Of a stretch of 64,000 nt of DNA, positions 11,766 to 23,729 are shown piece after piece. Positions within the stretch are counted from its first letter, which is position 1; the number at the start of each line of letters is the position of its first letter. Under the pieces are notes generated by a model, which worked only from the letters and a program-made list of their open reading frames with translations, was not told the origin of the DNA and did no database searches. The position numbers were made by a program, and so were the translations under genes. This DNA comes from [Phialemoniopsis] sp. UDSM-2020 (taxonomy: Eukaryota; Ascomycota; Sordariomycetes; Thyridiales; Thyridiaceae), in the NCBI GenBank assembly GCA_018873225.1, contig JAEILZ010000007.1, positions 1,116,001 to 1,180,000 on the forward strand, in the 5' to 3' direction.

Positions 11766-14700
11766 CTAACCTGACGATGAGATAGGGCTGCTGGCTACTG
11801 GGGCGGCGCTTCCCCAAGACCCCCACAGGATCGGATCGCTGCTGGCGGTTGCTGGGTGTACATGCATTGCGGCCATAGCGCCATCCACGTTGTGCCTGGA
11901 ATCCTCTACGGCAGCAGCCAGATTGAGATGGTACTGGTCTCCGAGAAAACCGTTCGTCCATGCACCTCTCCTCGTCACCACATCCTCCAGGGGCGTGGGC
12001 ATCGCATCGGAACGGCGTTGTGCCTGGCTCTTGAAATGAAAGATCCTGAAGAGATGCTTCCTGGGCGTGTCGTCTCTTGACCGTTGGTGATGTCCCTCTA
12101 AATCCTCCTCCTGTCTCGGCCGCGAACTTTGCATTCCTTTCGTTCTCTTACTCCTTACGGCACAAAAGGCGAAGAGACCGGGCAAGGTCCGTGCCAGGTG
12201 CTGGAGTGCGCGGCCAGCCGGAACGACCCACTCATCTGGGACGCAGCGGATAGCCATGCCAACAGGAATCACGAGGGCTCCCAACATGACTGACCAGCCC
12301 CACTGAGCACCGGTCAGCGGTACAGTCCCAAAGGTGTCGCCGCCTTTGAAGACGATCAAGATCTGGCCGAGGACAGTGCTAGCCTGCCCTCCGACGAACC
12401 AGGGGTTGGCCAAAAGGCCCTGGACGACGTTGAGTCCATTGTCGACTCGGCGGCAACTATCTGCCCGTCAGTCGGTTGTCCGAGGAACGGAAACGGGGGG
12501 GACTCACTTGATCTGGTTGAACAATTGGATGAAGGTGTAAGTGTTGAAGATGACGGTCTGGACCTGGCCCGGAGATGCATCGGCCCAGAAATTAGTCGGC
12601 CCTGCGTAGTTCAGCACGAACACCACCGCCAACTGATAGATGGACTGTCCTATGATCATCTTCCACATAGTGGCGCTGATGAGCGATTGGTCGCGAGGCT
12701 CTGGCTTTCTTCGCAAGAGGGACCTGCGGGGAAGCTCCATCGAAAACAAAAGCACCGACATTACATCCATGACTAGGTTAAGCCACAGGAGCTGGACGAC
12801 CTGAAACACGGACGAGTTGGCATTGCCGATGAGGGTCGAGACAATGGTGATGATCGCGGCGGAGATGTTGAGTGTGAATTGGAACTATATGAGGTCAGAA
12901 GAGTGCGCCGTAAATTCGGCGCGGTAGAGTAGCTTACTTGACAGTACTTCTTGATAGACTCTACGATTGCTCGGCCCCAGGCCATTGCCTTGACGATGGA
13001 TGCGAAATTATCATCCATCAAAACAATCGAGCTGGCCTCCCTGGCGATCTCTGTCCCTGATTCTCCGCCCATGGAGAAGCCGACGTCCGCGGCCTTGAGC
13101 GCGAGCGCGTCGTTGGTCCCGTCTCCCGTAACCGCCACCGTCTCGCCGAGCCTCTTCAGGGCCACCGTGAGCATGGCCTTGTCCTCGGCATTCGACCTCG
13201 CCAGTACCTGCAGCCTCGGCAGGACGCTGTCGAGTTGGTCGGCCGTCAGTCGCCGGAATGTGGGACCGTCCATGGCGATGCCGCCAGGTGTGTAGATGCC
13301 GCACTCCATCGCAGTGGCTTCGGCCGTCACGAGATTATCGCCAGTGACCATGCGAACAGAAACACCGGCGCGCTGGCACTCGCGGATCGCGGGGATGGTT
13401 TCGCGGCGTAGTGGGTCACGGATGGCGAACAGGGCGATAAAAGTCATTTGCTGCCGCAGGAGATGCTCAAGGCTGGCAACGGTATCGTTGGGGTTGTCAT
13501 AGGCACCCAGCACGGCGACAGGTGGCCAGGACTCCAGATCGCGGTACGCCATGGCGAGCGGCCGGAAGAGGTGGCCAGCGTAGTGGTGTGTGGTCGCGTC
13601 GAGCTTCGCTCGCTTGGCCTCGTCGAGCTCGGTCACAAAGAGCTCCCCTCGCGGGTTGAAGTGTTTCTTGATGTTGTCCAGGGTGCCGCTGCAATTGCTC
13701 GTGATGATCTCGGCAGCACCCTTGACAAGTATGCGATACCTATCAGGTAGCTTGATGACCACAGCCATGTATTTGCGGTCAGCATTGAATGGGAAGAGCT
13801 CGACGACCTGGAAATTGCCTCTCTCTGCAGCTAGGGAAGTCATATCTAGATGCTCCCGTGCAAATCGGAGTAACGTGGACTCTGTAGTGCTTCCGAGAAA
13901 CTTGCCATCCTGCTCGGCGGCGGTCGAATTGATGGCAATGCTCGCCCTGAGCAGCGCTTTGACGTCGTGCGCAAGATCCTGCGTCAGCTCGGCGGCCGTC
14001 ACAGGTTTGTCCAGGCTATCAGCATCGCTTTCTTCGGTGTCCTCGGTGGCGGCGGCGGGGCGGCTGCTGGGATGGCCGAATTCCTCATCGTATCCCAAAA
14101 GCCCCGAGACCACGGTCATGTTATTACACGTGAGGGTACCCGTCTTGTCCGTACAAATGGCAGTAGCACAACCCATCACCTCGCAGGATCGTAGCAGCCT
14201 GACGAGGATATTGTCACTGAGCATGCGGGTAGCGCTGAAGGCAAGGGCAAGGGCGACGGCGAGTGACAGTCCTTCTGGGACGCCGATGACAACGACAGTG
14301 ACAGCCAGCATAAAGACGTTGAGGAATGCCTTGCCCTTTTCGTGTGGGGTAGCCGGACGGTCCGAGCTGAAGATATCGACGAGAAATCTGACGAACAGGG
14401 CAATAAAGTAGAGCAGCCCGACAATCGAAGCAATCATTATGATGTATTTGGCAAGATGGGCGAGTCTCTGCTGCAATGGCGTGATCTCGATCTCGTCCCG
14501 GAGAGACATGGCGCTTCGCCCGGCAGCCGAATTGACGCCGACGGCCATGACAATGTAGGTGCCGACGCCCTCGGATACAACGGCACCACTAAACAAGTAG
14601 TGGTCTGCCGGTTCGTCAGGAGTTGCACATGAGGTGCTAGGTGCTGGAACCTTGTGTACGGCCCGAACCTCGCCAGAGAGGTGTGACTCGTCGCAGCGCA

Positions 14701-15565
14701 TGTTGAACCCTTCGACAAGCAGGCCGTCGGCAGCAAGTATATCGCCAGCCTGGACGCGGAGGAGATCGCCGACGACTACGTCGACGACAGACACCTGACA
14801 GCTTCTGCCCGACCGGATGGCTGTGACCACACGCTCGTCCCTGCGCTGGTTCAGCTTTCGGAACTTGGAATTGCTGTGATAGTCATTGGCAGCGGTCGCG
14901 ATGATGGTGACCAGAAGGGCGCCGGTGATAGTAGCACTCTCCGCCCAGCCAGTCCTCGCACCCGTGCTGCCGTTGCCCAAGAGGGCAACGTGCGAGATGC
15001 CAAGGATGAGTGACACAAGTGCTGATGCCGCTAATAGGAACATGAGCTTGTCATTGAAGGCACGCCACATCAATGCCCAGAAGGATGCTGTCTTGGGCTT
15101 GGGCAGACGGTTCTCGCCGAAAACCTTTCGTCGATCAGAGAAGGATGCCGGTCGGCGATTGCCCGGAGAGCAGGGGCTCTGGGAGCGCAGTCGTGAAGAG
15201 TCTGTCGCATCGTCATGAGGGCTTCCTCGGGTAAAATCTTGTGTCACAGCAGTGGGATTCATGCCGGTATCATCAGCGCAGACACCTGCGACTGGATCAG
15301 TACGGAGTCCATCGCAGAGCCCGTTGACACCGCCAAAGGCGCGCAGTTCTGATGGCTTCCTCTCGTTTAGAAGCTGGAACAGTTGATCAGGAGAGAAAGT
15401 GAATTTCGCACTGTGCAGACTGATCACATTGTGCTGATTGAGTGGATTGATATCGGACGGCCCGGAGGGTGAGTTGCGTCTCGGTAGATCGCCGCGTGAC
15501 GTAGCGCTGGCGGTCGCAAAGCCTTCTGCGGGCCGTGACGGCGACTCTAGCGTGGCGCAGTCCAT
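11766..15565 (-). CDS. PMC1-type calcium-transporting P-type ATPase
   Basis: Three exons (12938-15565, 12508-12884, 11766-12456 on the minus strand) join in phase into 1231 residues. Visible landmarks: the TM4 motif VPEGLSLAVALALAF, the phosphorylation motif CTDKTGTLT with Asp473, a VKGAAE nucleotide-binding segment, and TGDGTNDA in the hinge. After the second intron comes QINCRRVDNGLN, the conserved loop of plasma-membrane-type (IIB) Ca2+ pumps. The usual PEGLP has Ser for the last Pro. A 160-residue hydrophilic N-terminus and a basic C-terminal tail of about 130 residues flank the core. By family it removes cytosolic Ca2+ into the vacuole or out of the cell. It stands alone, facing the D-amino-acid oxidase. 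Confidence 0.92.
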
Positions 15566-16491
15566 ACGCGAAAAGTTGGTACGCTGGTTACGTCCCGGCA
15601 GCTAAGGGCTGGGTCGGCGGCTGATGTGGGAGCCCAACAGGGACGAGCGACTCGACTTCGTCGTCCGTCAGAGAGATGCCAAGAGGCAAAATCATTCAAT
15701 GGCGCGATACCATTAAACACGCAGTGTAATCACCCACCAAACATCAAACAACTTGGCGGCCTTTGATGAACATGTGATCATTGCCCAGGGAGCTTCTGGA
15801 GAGAAAAAATCGCAATCGAACAAAAATGCGACCGAGTCCTGCCCATCACGTGGAGTAATCACCATAGTGGATGTCAAAAACGACCCAATTGTAGTGTTAG
15901 CGCGAAGCCAAGTCACCTTGGAAGCTTGGCCAGCGTCTCGAGGCTACTTACATAAGGACAAACGGGCGTTACCCGACGTTGGACGCAGAAAAAAAGGGGC
16001 TCGGCGCATGTTGCTTGACTTCTTACTCCAGTCAAAGACGCACTGCGGCCAAGATCAGGGCACCCCCTTCGATCCCCCCAGAAACGTTGTGGCGCACTTT
16101 AAGGTACAGCCCGTCACAAATGGTTCTGCCCCGGTGGCGACGGTGCCAGTACCGTTGGCGATTCCAGGACATGACGGCCCATCAAGGCCCTCTTCATGCT
16201 AGCTAGCCATAGCCCACACTGCACTATGCCAACCCCCCGCCATAAGAGTTTGGGCGATCTGACGGGCGCTCTTGTACTAGATTGTAAAGTTCAACTTGCT
16301 CACTGCTGACGAAGCGGGCCGCCTGATTAGGTCAGGCATTACAAAATACCAAACATGTAGAACGAGATGAATAATGTCTCCTGTTACACACCCTGGATAG
16401 AAGACTGATTTGAGCAGTGGCAGTAGTAGTGGCTTCAGTAGTAAAAGAGTACTGGTAGTAGTAGCAATGGCAGTGAGACTAAAGATCCGAT
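15566..16491. other. intergenic region between ATPase 5' end and permease 3' end
   Basis: Promoter side of the Ca2+-ATPase and 3' side of the MFS permease. Frames here lack domains. Near 16415-16473 there is an imperfect AGT/GTA trinucleotide-rich stretch. Confidence 0.5.
16415..16473. repeat. imperfect (AGT)n microsatellite
   Basis: Repeated cagtagtagt / ggtagtagtagca units over about 60 bp, just downstream of the MFS permease stop codon and therefore likely in its 3' untranslated region. Confidence 0.5.
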
Positions 16492-18597
16492 CTACGCATG
16501 CGATCTTGACTTCATCACATGGTCAGCATCAACGTCGACATCGTCAAGGACGACCTCGCCATTCTTTTGCGCCTCGAGACGTCTCTTCCTCAGGTGGCGA
16601 GTCTGGCTCTCCGTCTCTCTAGTGAGCCACCAGGCCCAGCAGATGGCGAGAATGCACACGCCCGTCATGCTCATGGCCACCGCGAACGACACAGTGTACT
16701 TGGGCGCGTACTTGGAGCGGAATATCTGGGGGCTGACAATCGTCCCGATCCCGCCCAGGGCGTTCACCCAGGCAATGGCGAAGGCGGAGCCCGTCGCTCT
16801 CGACGTCGTCTGGAGACGCCAGGGCCACATCGTAGCGAACCAGGCCAGCGAGACACCGGCAGCGATGAGCGTGGCAGCGTATACCCCTCCGTTGTTTGGG
16901 TAGGCAACCATGACTCCATAGCATGCCAAGTTGGAGACCAGGTACGTCAGGGCTATTATCGGATATGGCACAAACAACGAGTTGGTCAGATAGCCACTTA
17001 TCGCAATGAGGATGATAGCCAGGACGGAGGATGGGATCGTAAGAAGCTGACTTTCAGCAATAGAACTGTAGCACATCTCAGTCAGTATGATGGAAACAGT
17101 TACTGCCAACGAAAGAAAAGAAAAGAGATAATCACTCACGCGAGTCCCAGGCTGGCAACAATGGTTGGCAAGTAGAACGATAGGCCTGTACTACCGATCG
17201 TCTTGGTGGCCCAGATGAATGCGAACCACCAGAGGCGTTGGTCCTTCATGGTGTCCCAGATCTCACTCCACTTGAAGTTGGACTCGGACGATCGAGGAGC
17301 GTTTGGTGGTAGGCGGGCTTCGAGGAACCGTTTTTCTTTGTCGCTGAGCCATTTGGCCTGTGCGGGAACTAATAAGAATGTGTCAGTAAATCAAATGTCT
17401 GCGAAACGTCAAATCACGCTCGGTAGTCCTTACAATCAGGGAAGATGAAAATTAGCAGAACGCCAAAGCCAATCGTGATCACGCCCTCAACGAGGAAGAA
17501 CCTATGGATTGTTAGTTGGTGACAAGCTCAAGTGCTTTTAGATAGCCGGCGGCATAAGCCAACGTGAAGAGAAGCGGACTAACCATTGCCAGCCAGACAG
17601 GCCATGTCGCCCATTCATACCGCTAAACCCAAAGGCCAGAACAGCGCTGACAATATTGGCAAAGAATTCAAAAGAGTCTGCCTCCACGTTAGTGACGGGT
17701 GGGCTTTCCTATCCGAATGATGGATACGAGGACACGCACAGAAGATCAAGAGCCGCGGGGTCATCTCGTCGGCACGATACCAATAGCTCATCTGCAGAAT
17801 GATACCAGGGAACATGCCAGACTCGGCCTGCAACGCGTTATCAGCCAGTCAGTCTTGTTGTTCACAGAGAATAGAGCCAATTTGCTTACAACACCAAGGA
17901 AAAAACGCGCGGTGAGGAGCCCAGCCTTTGAAGTGACGGCAGCGTGGCAAGCCAGAACAATACCCCATGTAATCTAACGAGATCAGTCAGACCCTTTGAA
18001 TCTGGATACCATGTCTCTGGGTGTTTACCATAATGCGCGCCTGGAACCTCGATGGAAGCATCTTCTTAACGACCATATTGGTGGGAATTTCGAAAAGCAT
18101 AAACGGAATCTGTAATGATGTCTCTGTCAGCTATGTTCGTCTTGAAACCAGGTTCTTGAAGATACGTACATTGTAGATGGTGCTGACCCAATTGTAGTCA
18201 TCGGAAGTCATCTTGAGCTGCTTCAGGATGTTTCGGGGGGTTCCTTGGTTCATGATTTTGGCATTTGCAGCCTTTTGTTGATTAGACCTGCACCTGTCTA
18301 TGAAGGAGTTCCCACGGATTGGCCAGTACTCACATTGTTTGCATCGACGTTTTTAATCATGAAAATGATGGCGCACAAGATCATCAGGCGAAGATCCACG
18401 CGGCGCAGCAGCTTCTTCTCCTCGTCGGGCGACAGGAGCGCACGGTCCTTCATGCGCTGCTCGTGATGATCAAGGGACGTGTTCTCCTGGAGCCCTTCCG
18501 TTTCAGCTAGGAGGACACTTCTAGGCTGAACCCCAGGACCATCCTGAGGAGAACTGTCGTGGACTGTGGCTGACTTTTCGGGAGCGTGCGTCCTCAT
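16492..18597 (-). CDS. MFS transporter, Dal5-like anion:cation symporter
   Basis: Nine exons (18334-18597, 18170-18271, 18029-18109, 17890-17973, 17740-17827, 17584-17677, 17434-17501, 17140-17368, 16492-17065) join in phase into 527 residues. The sequence shows the order typical of the ACS family of allantoate/vitamin permeases. A cytosolic N-terminus leads into RRVDLRLMILC and NAKIMNQG. Then come WVSTIYNIPFMLFEIPTN, GMFPGIILQMSYWY, a central loop with FPAQAKWLSDKEK, and a second bundle ending in GIGTIVSPQIF. By family it carries a small carboxylate or ureide across the plasma membrane. The ATG at 18597 is the first that fits family length. Neighbouring permeases support a nutrient-scavenging role. 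Confidence 0.88.
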
Positions 18598-18708
18598 GGT
18601 GAAGACAATCTTTGGAGGCTTGAAATTGGGTTTGAAGCAAAGAGACCAAGCAATCTCTGCGCAAGAATGTTGTTCAAACTTGATGGACGGACCGAGAGCC
18701 ATTTATGC

Positions 18709-18744
18709 CTCATGGTCAAGCTCATGGTCGCACTCATGGTCGCA
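18709..18744. repeat. 12-bp tandem repeat, three copies
   Basis: CTCATGGTCAAG followed by two exact copies of CTCATGGTCGCA. It lies 112 bp upstream of the MFS permease ATG, within its probable 5' untranslated region. On the coding strand each copy contains an ATG, so short upstream frames are possible. Confidence 0.65.
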
Positions 18745-19509
18745 TCAGTGAGACCTTGGCATTACCAAAATGGAAGATCTGTGCCGTGAGACTGTTGCAA
18801 TTTCTCACTGTGCGTTTTCCTATCAGATTGATTGATTAGATATCCTTTAGTGACCCATCCGCCTGCATTCATCCCCGCATGCAGCCTTTTGATTGGAGCT
18901 GGATCGAGCCAACAAGGTCCCCCCCACCCGTCCGGTAACGGCACCGCTGTACTTCGTACCTAATCGTCTGAGCCAGTTTCCATTTAGGGCCTAGCATGGC
19001 AGCATGCCAGGTTTATTTCCGGACCCTTGTATGTAGACAAAATTTTCATCAGATTTCAGCATTGTCCCAATGCGGGAAAGTTCAAAACCAGGGTGCATCC
19101 AAGCTACTGAATGGTCGTTGGTTCCGTATATCTGCAGACGTACTACCGACTGTTACGATCCATACTTGACATTTACGAGTCGTCTGTGTGCAGCATGGCA
19201 ACGATGTTGGATGCATGGCGCGTTCTTAGCGGTTACGGCTGATATACGCTAGCTAGAATTGCAGAGCTAGGGTACATTCGAGAGAATGCGTCTGTTGTGG
19301 AAAAGCGGGTCGGAAGGGTGTGATGCCTCGAGAAACAGAGCTAGATGGCGGCTCAAGCCAAGAATATGCGTCCGCAGACGACGACTCACGCAACCGCGTT
19401 GCATGCGGCGTCTCAGCCGAAGTTATTTGACTTGTGTGATGAAAAACCCGTGAACGGCGAGCTCTCGTCGAGGGCCGTGCCGGATATGGAAAGCGTCCAC
19501 AACACAGCC

Positions 19510-19551
19510 GAAGGTCTCAGCTGAAGGTCCCAGCTGAAGGTCCCAGCTGAA
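19510..19551. repeat. 13-bp tandem repeat, three copies
   Basis: GAAGGTCTCAGCT followed by two copies of GAAGGTCCCAGCT plus three extra bases. Each unit spans a CAGCTG at its junction. No gene overlaps it. Confidence 0.65.
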
Positions 19552-20844
19552 CACGCACCTCGTGCTGTTTAAGTAGGTAGCCAGCCCTGCTAGATGTCAC
19601 AGGTACGCGTTGACAAATTCAGAGAGGAGTGAATCCGTGGGCTCTGGGAAATAAGCCGCTACCATGACACATGCATTGGTGGGTACCTTCCGTAGGCTGA
19701 AAAGTAGAGTAAAACTCCCTTTTCCTGGGCCATGTGGTGCGACGGCGCTATCGATGGATTGTTCTCACGACGACCCTGGCCCGCCTGTAACTATCCTTGA
19801 TCCTAGAAGTAAGCGGAACTTAGGGTCATAGACAGTCTGATGATCAAAGTCAATTGGCTTGCCTTTAGGCAAGGCTCCCAATCGCCATACAGTATACCAA
19901 CACAGCTATATAACACAATGAACACAATACCCGTATTCTAAAGACACAATGAACGTTCCCAGTACTTGAAAACACAGATGTGGTATCTGACTTGGCCTCC
20001 CCTGGCTCGAAGGCTTGACCTCCGCACGTCCGAAGGCCCAGACTGGTCCGGATTTGACCCCGACCACGGTTGCCGATTTTGTGGGTGTGCGCTCGAAAGG
20101 CCTCAACTTTGAGAAGATGGTTTTGCGAACTTTGGGACAGAAAACTCTTGTGCGAGATAGAACCATGGCTGCAAACAAGCCTATGCCGATGACTCTCACC
20201 GGCAAAGCTGGTTGCCAGAAGGTACTCTGCGCATAAAAGCCCTGATCTCGGTCCTGCGTGGACATCCCTTGTCCTTCATCTTCATCTTCATTTCCTACCG
20301 AATCTCGAGCGCCACAGAATGACGAAGTCAACCCACAGGGTCATAGACAGTATAGTAGATTCCTATTCCCACACAAAATGTAATCTCGGCCATCGTCAGC
20401 TTCGTGCTCTACCCAGTGGGCTCATCATACGCTATTGTTCTTGTGCAACTGGGGGTCATTGCATGGCTATGGGCGACAAGAGGCCCGGCGGATGCGTTAT
20501 GGTGTTGACCATATCGATTTTATTGACCAACGAAGCTCCGTTTAGGGAGTGGCATAAGAGAGCTGTCAAGAACGGTTGGCTCAACATCATGCTGCCGCAT
20601 CAATACTGTGTGCAAACACGACAACCGGACCAAGGATCCGTTGCTAGCACGACATCTCGGTTCCGAAACCGGAAATAATTTTAGGATCGCATATATTTGT
20701 AGAAGTTAAAATCCTTATGTTGATATGCAGAATTGAGAGATGTTCATAAGACCACTCTCCAAGGCAAAGTGAGTGTCTTAGAATTGATCAAGCGGCGGCC
20801 TCACAGGATAAGAACTGGAGGTCGTCATGAGGTCGGGTGTATGC

Positions 20845-22872
20845 CTAGAATGAGTGCAATAGCTTGTGAAGCCAAGATTTCCTCTCCGTGAACACTTCTG
20901 CCTCTAGGATCTCTTGCTCCTGGCGCATCGAAGTGAACTCGCTCTGGAGATCCATTTCCGTCAGTGGAATCACCTTTGACCGCAGGAAGAATTTGAAGAA
21001 GATGTAAAGTGCTATTTGTATATTAGCTTGTGTCAATCCAATGCTGCCTTGGTGAGACGTACCCGCAAAGATTGCAATGTTGAGGTAACAGGTCAGAAAG
21101 CCATCGACGGTGAAGTGACCCTTGACGAAGACATCAAACCCTGGTCCATATCGGTTAGAATTGGTCAACACTACACAGTGCGTCTGGTCTTACCGGAAAA
21201 TATTATGATCAGTAGTATCACGAAAAGTGTTGCCCACGCCGCATACGGCTGAAGAGGGCTTCTGTAAGGGATATCTGCTCGCAGCGTGGTCAGTATTTCG
21301 ACAGCAGACCATAACACGCGTTACTACTTGAATCCTCACCTTTGCGACTGTAATCCTGAGCCTTCAATCCGGCGAAGAATCTCAGGTACGTGATCTCGAT
21401 GACAACCCAACCTATGAGCCCAGCAACGGTGGTGATGTTGACAAACCAGCCAAAGACTACCGATGTGTTGTTCGCCACGTTCAGGTAGACAAGCGGGATA
21501 AGAACGCAGGTCAACCCGATGGCATAGTAAGGGCTTCCAAACCGGTTGCAGCGCATCAAGATCTTGGGAGCGTGGCCGTCTGCACTCAGACCATAGAGAG
21601 TTCGCGAGGCGATGAAGATGCAGGCTGAAGCACTACTGATGGCGGATGTGCACACAGCGGCGTTGATGATCGATGGCACGACGGCGACACCGGAGCGCTG
21701 GAAGGCGATAACGAACGGTGACTGCTGAGCCGTGCCAGTAGAAAGCGCCAGAGATGGGTCGTTGAATGGCCTGTGTCGGCTCGGTTAGTAGGCCTGGCAT
21801 CAGACAATGAAGGTAGTGTGTACTCACACAATCATGCCAACAATGAGTATGCTCAGGACATAGAAGAAGAGTACGCGGTAGAAGGTCTTCTTGGTCGCTC
21901 CAGGGACCGTCGTCCTCGGGTCACGAGTCTCAGATCCCGAGATGGCCACCACCTGAATGTTGCCGTAGCTGAATGCCGCTGGAAGCATGACCTTCCAGAA
22001 GGCCAGGAAGTTTCCTGCCGCGCCAGTCTTTATGTAAGAGTTGAAAGCGCCGGGGTCTTGCCAGTATCGGAAGCCTATGCGTTCGTGATCGGGGCCTCCT
22101 CCGAGGTTGATGACTAGGCCACCAATGATGAGACCGATGATCAGCATGATCTTCAGAGATGCAAAGACGACCTCGGACTGTTTTGGCATGGGTCAGACAA
22201 CATAGCATATATAAAGGGCTTAGGGAAAGTCGGGTACCTCTCCGTATAGGCGAACACCGCAAAGGTTCAAGACGATGATAAACACTAAGAAGATCGTGAT
22301 CCAAACTCCGGGGTTGATTGATGTGTTCCAGAACTGGATGACTGTGGCTGCCGCACTGATCTCCGCAGGGACTGAAATCGACATGGTGTACCCTACGCAT
22401 GGTCAGTATGGCTTTGTCTTGTAAAGGGACATCCGTGAACTCACAGAAGTTCCATCCAGTGGCGGCCCCAAGGGCTGGTTCAACAAACTTGGTCGCATGC
22501 CTGACGAAGCCGCCAGTATGAGGCATAAAAGCAGTGATCTCGCCTGTCGTGTAGGCAACGCCGGCGGTGACGAGGCCCATGAGGGTGTACGCCAGGAGTG
22601 CACCAGCTGGACCAGCAACGGCGATCACCTTGCCGGAACCGAGGAAGAGTCCTGTACCCTGTAGTAGAGAATGTCAGCCAGAGTACCCGCACACCATCCG
22701 AGGTTCAGCATATACGCACGATCATGCCAGCAAGGGCAATCATGTTGATATGGCGGGCCTTCATGTCTCGCTTGAGCCCGCCCGTTTGCACGACCTCGCC
22801 CGGCAGGTCATCGCGACTCTTGAGGTCCTGCGACCTCCTAGGCATGTCGTTTTGCTTTTCGGCGTCTTCCAT
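20845..22872 (-). CDS. YAT-family amino-acid permease, 8 exons
   Basis: Exons 22720-22872, 22445-22658, 22238-22392, 21828-22177, 21340-21770, 21194-21274, 21063-21140 and 20845-21011 join in phase into 542 residues. The start MEDAEKQNDMPRR leads into RHINMIALAGMIGTGLFLGSGK, the hallmark first helix. Later segments (SVPAEISAAATVIQFW, ETRDPRTTVPGATKK, FVNITTVAGLIGW) match the AAT/YAT symporters. About twelve hydrophobic helices and a charged C-terminus (LTEMDLQSEF) complete it. By family it is a proton-coupled amino-acid importer of the plasma membrane. Substrate is unknown; general or proline/GABA-type permeases are possible. It is divergent from the TIGR04076 gene. Confidence 0.9.
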
Positions 22873-23301
22873 GATGCCAGTGTATTCTGGATTGCAGATT
22901 CACAGGCCGGCCAGTCTGAGGTGCTATCCCACGTAGGAAGAGATATTTTATATGCTTATGTTGCTGAGTGGAACGCATCCGCTCCGTGCCGGAGCTTTAT
23001 TGCTCAGGCGCGACGCATTTCCCCTTATCTACGGAGTTGATTGTGTGCAAAAGTGGCAATGATTCGCTCGTGACGATTGGTTAGGTTACATCCAGGATCT
23101 GCGTGGTGGGGTTCGTTGAATGCCGGTGCGGAGATGGACGCCGGTGCGGCAACCAAGAGATGATGAACACCGGTGGTCTGAGCGGGGCCATGAGCAGCGC
23201 AGCGTGATCACATGTATTTATTCTTAGATATCAGGGGAAGCCACATCGCCTACTTGATGTCGTTCCGCAAACTCATCTAACGACCCAAGACGCTTTCTAC
23301 C
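22873..23301. promoter_or_regulatory. shared divergent promoter, permease and TIGR04076 gene
   Basis: A 429-bp gap between two divergent starts. It contains two exact copies of GCCGGTGCGG (23122-23131 and 23140-23149) and a third partial CACCGGTGG near 23168. These CGG-rich units could bind a Zn2Cys6 regulator such as the one encoded next door; this is inference. Confidence 0.4.
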
Positions 23302-23695
23302 ATGTCCACTGCAAGGAACGACTCGTTTGAACTGTACGATCTCCGGGTGGAGGTCGTGTGCCCCCCAGGCAAGAGAATTCTCTGTGGTGCCAAGGAAGGC
23401 GATTATTTTGAGCTCAAGGGAGAGATGTTGCACCTTCCTTCTGGACAAGGTATGAGTATATACAGCATAGGTAGGTATTCTTCTCGTTGTAGCGGCGCCT
23501 GTGGATCTGACCGATGCAGCGGCTGTCCTCCCTCTTCTCGCAGCCAAACAGCGGAAAACATCACCCAACGATTGGATGACCACCGACGCCAACGTGGCTT
23601 GCCCCGATCCAAACTGCCCATCTTTACTGAGAATCACGAGAGAAGGCACAAGAACATTCTCTCATGCAGATACGACGCTGGTTCCACTAGAATAA
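23302..23695 (+). CDS. TIGR04076-type small protein
   Basis: Two exons (23302-23470, 23520-23695) join in phase into 114 residues. The protein starts MSTARNDSFELYDLRVEVV and contains CPPGKRILCGAKEGDYFELKG. It then has IYSIAAVLPLLAAKQR and a CPDPNCP cysteine pair, and ends before TTLVPLE. This pattern is that of the uncharacterised TIGR04076 family, shared by bacteria and fungi. The cysteines could bind a metal. It shares a promoter region with the permease and ends only 34 bp from the stop of the opposing Zn2Cys6 gene, so their 3' untranslated regions must overlap. Confidence 0.78.
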
Positions 23696-23729
23696 AGAGG
23701 CACAGCACAATCTCTTCTGCATTCTCCAG

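Larger units (their letters stand above)
18598..20844. other. 2.2-kb gene-poor region
   Basis: No supported gene between the MFS permease start and the next permease stop. A 141-codon minus-strand frame at 19906-20331 has no recognisable domain and is not called. Two short tandem repeats (18709-18744 and 19510-19551) are listed separately. Confidence 0.5.

Noticed and set aside
13590..14411. 273-codon plus-strand frame
   Set aside because: Antisense to the Ca2+-ATPase coding exon; Ser/Ala-rich with no domain.
15753..16202. 149-codon plus-strand frame upstream of the Ca2+-ATPase
   Set aside because: No domain, and it lies antisense in the ATPase promoter region.
19906..20331. 141-codon minus-strand frame
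   Set aside because: Composition looks random and no domain or splice partner is visible.
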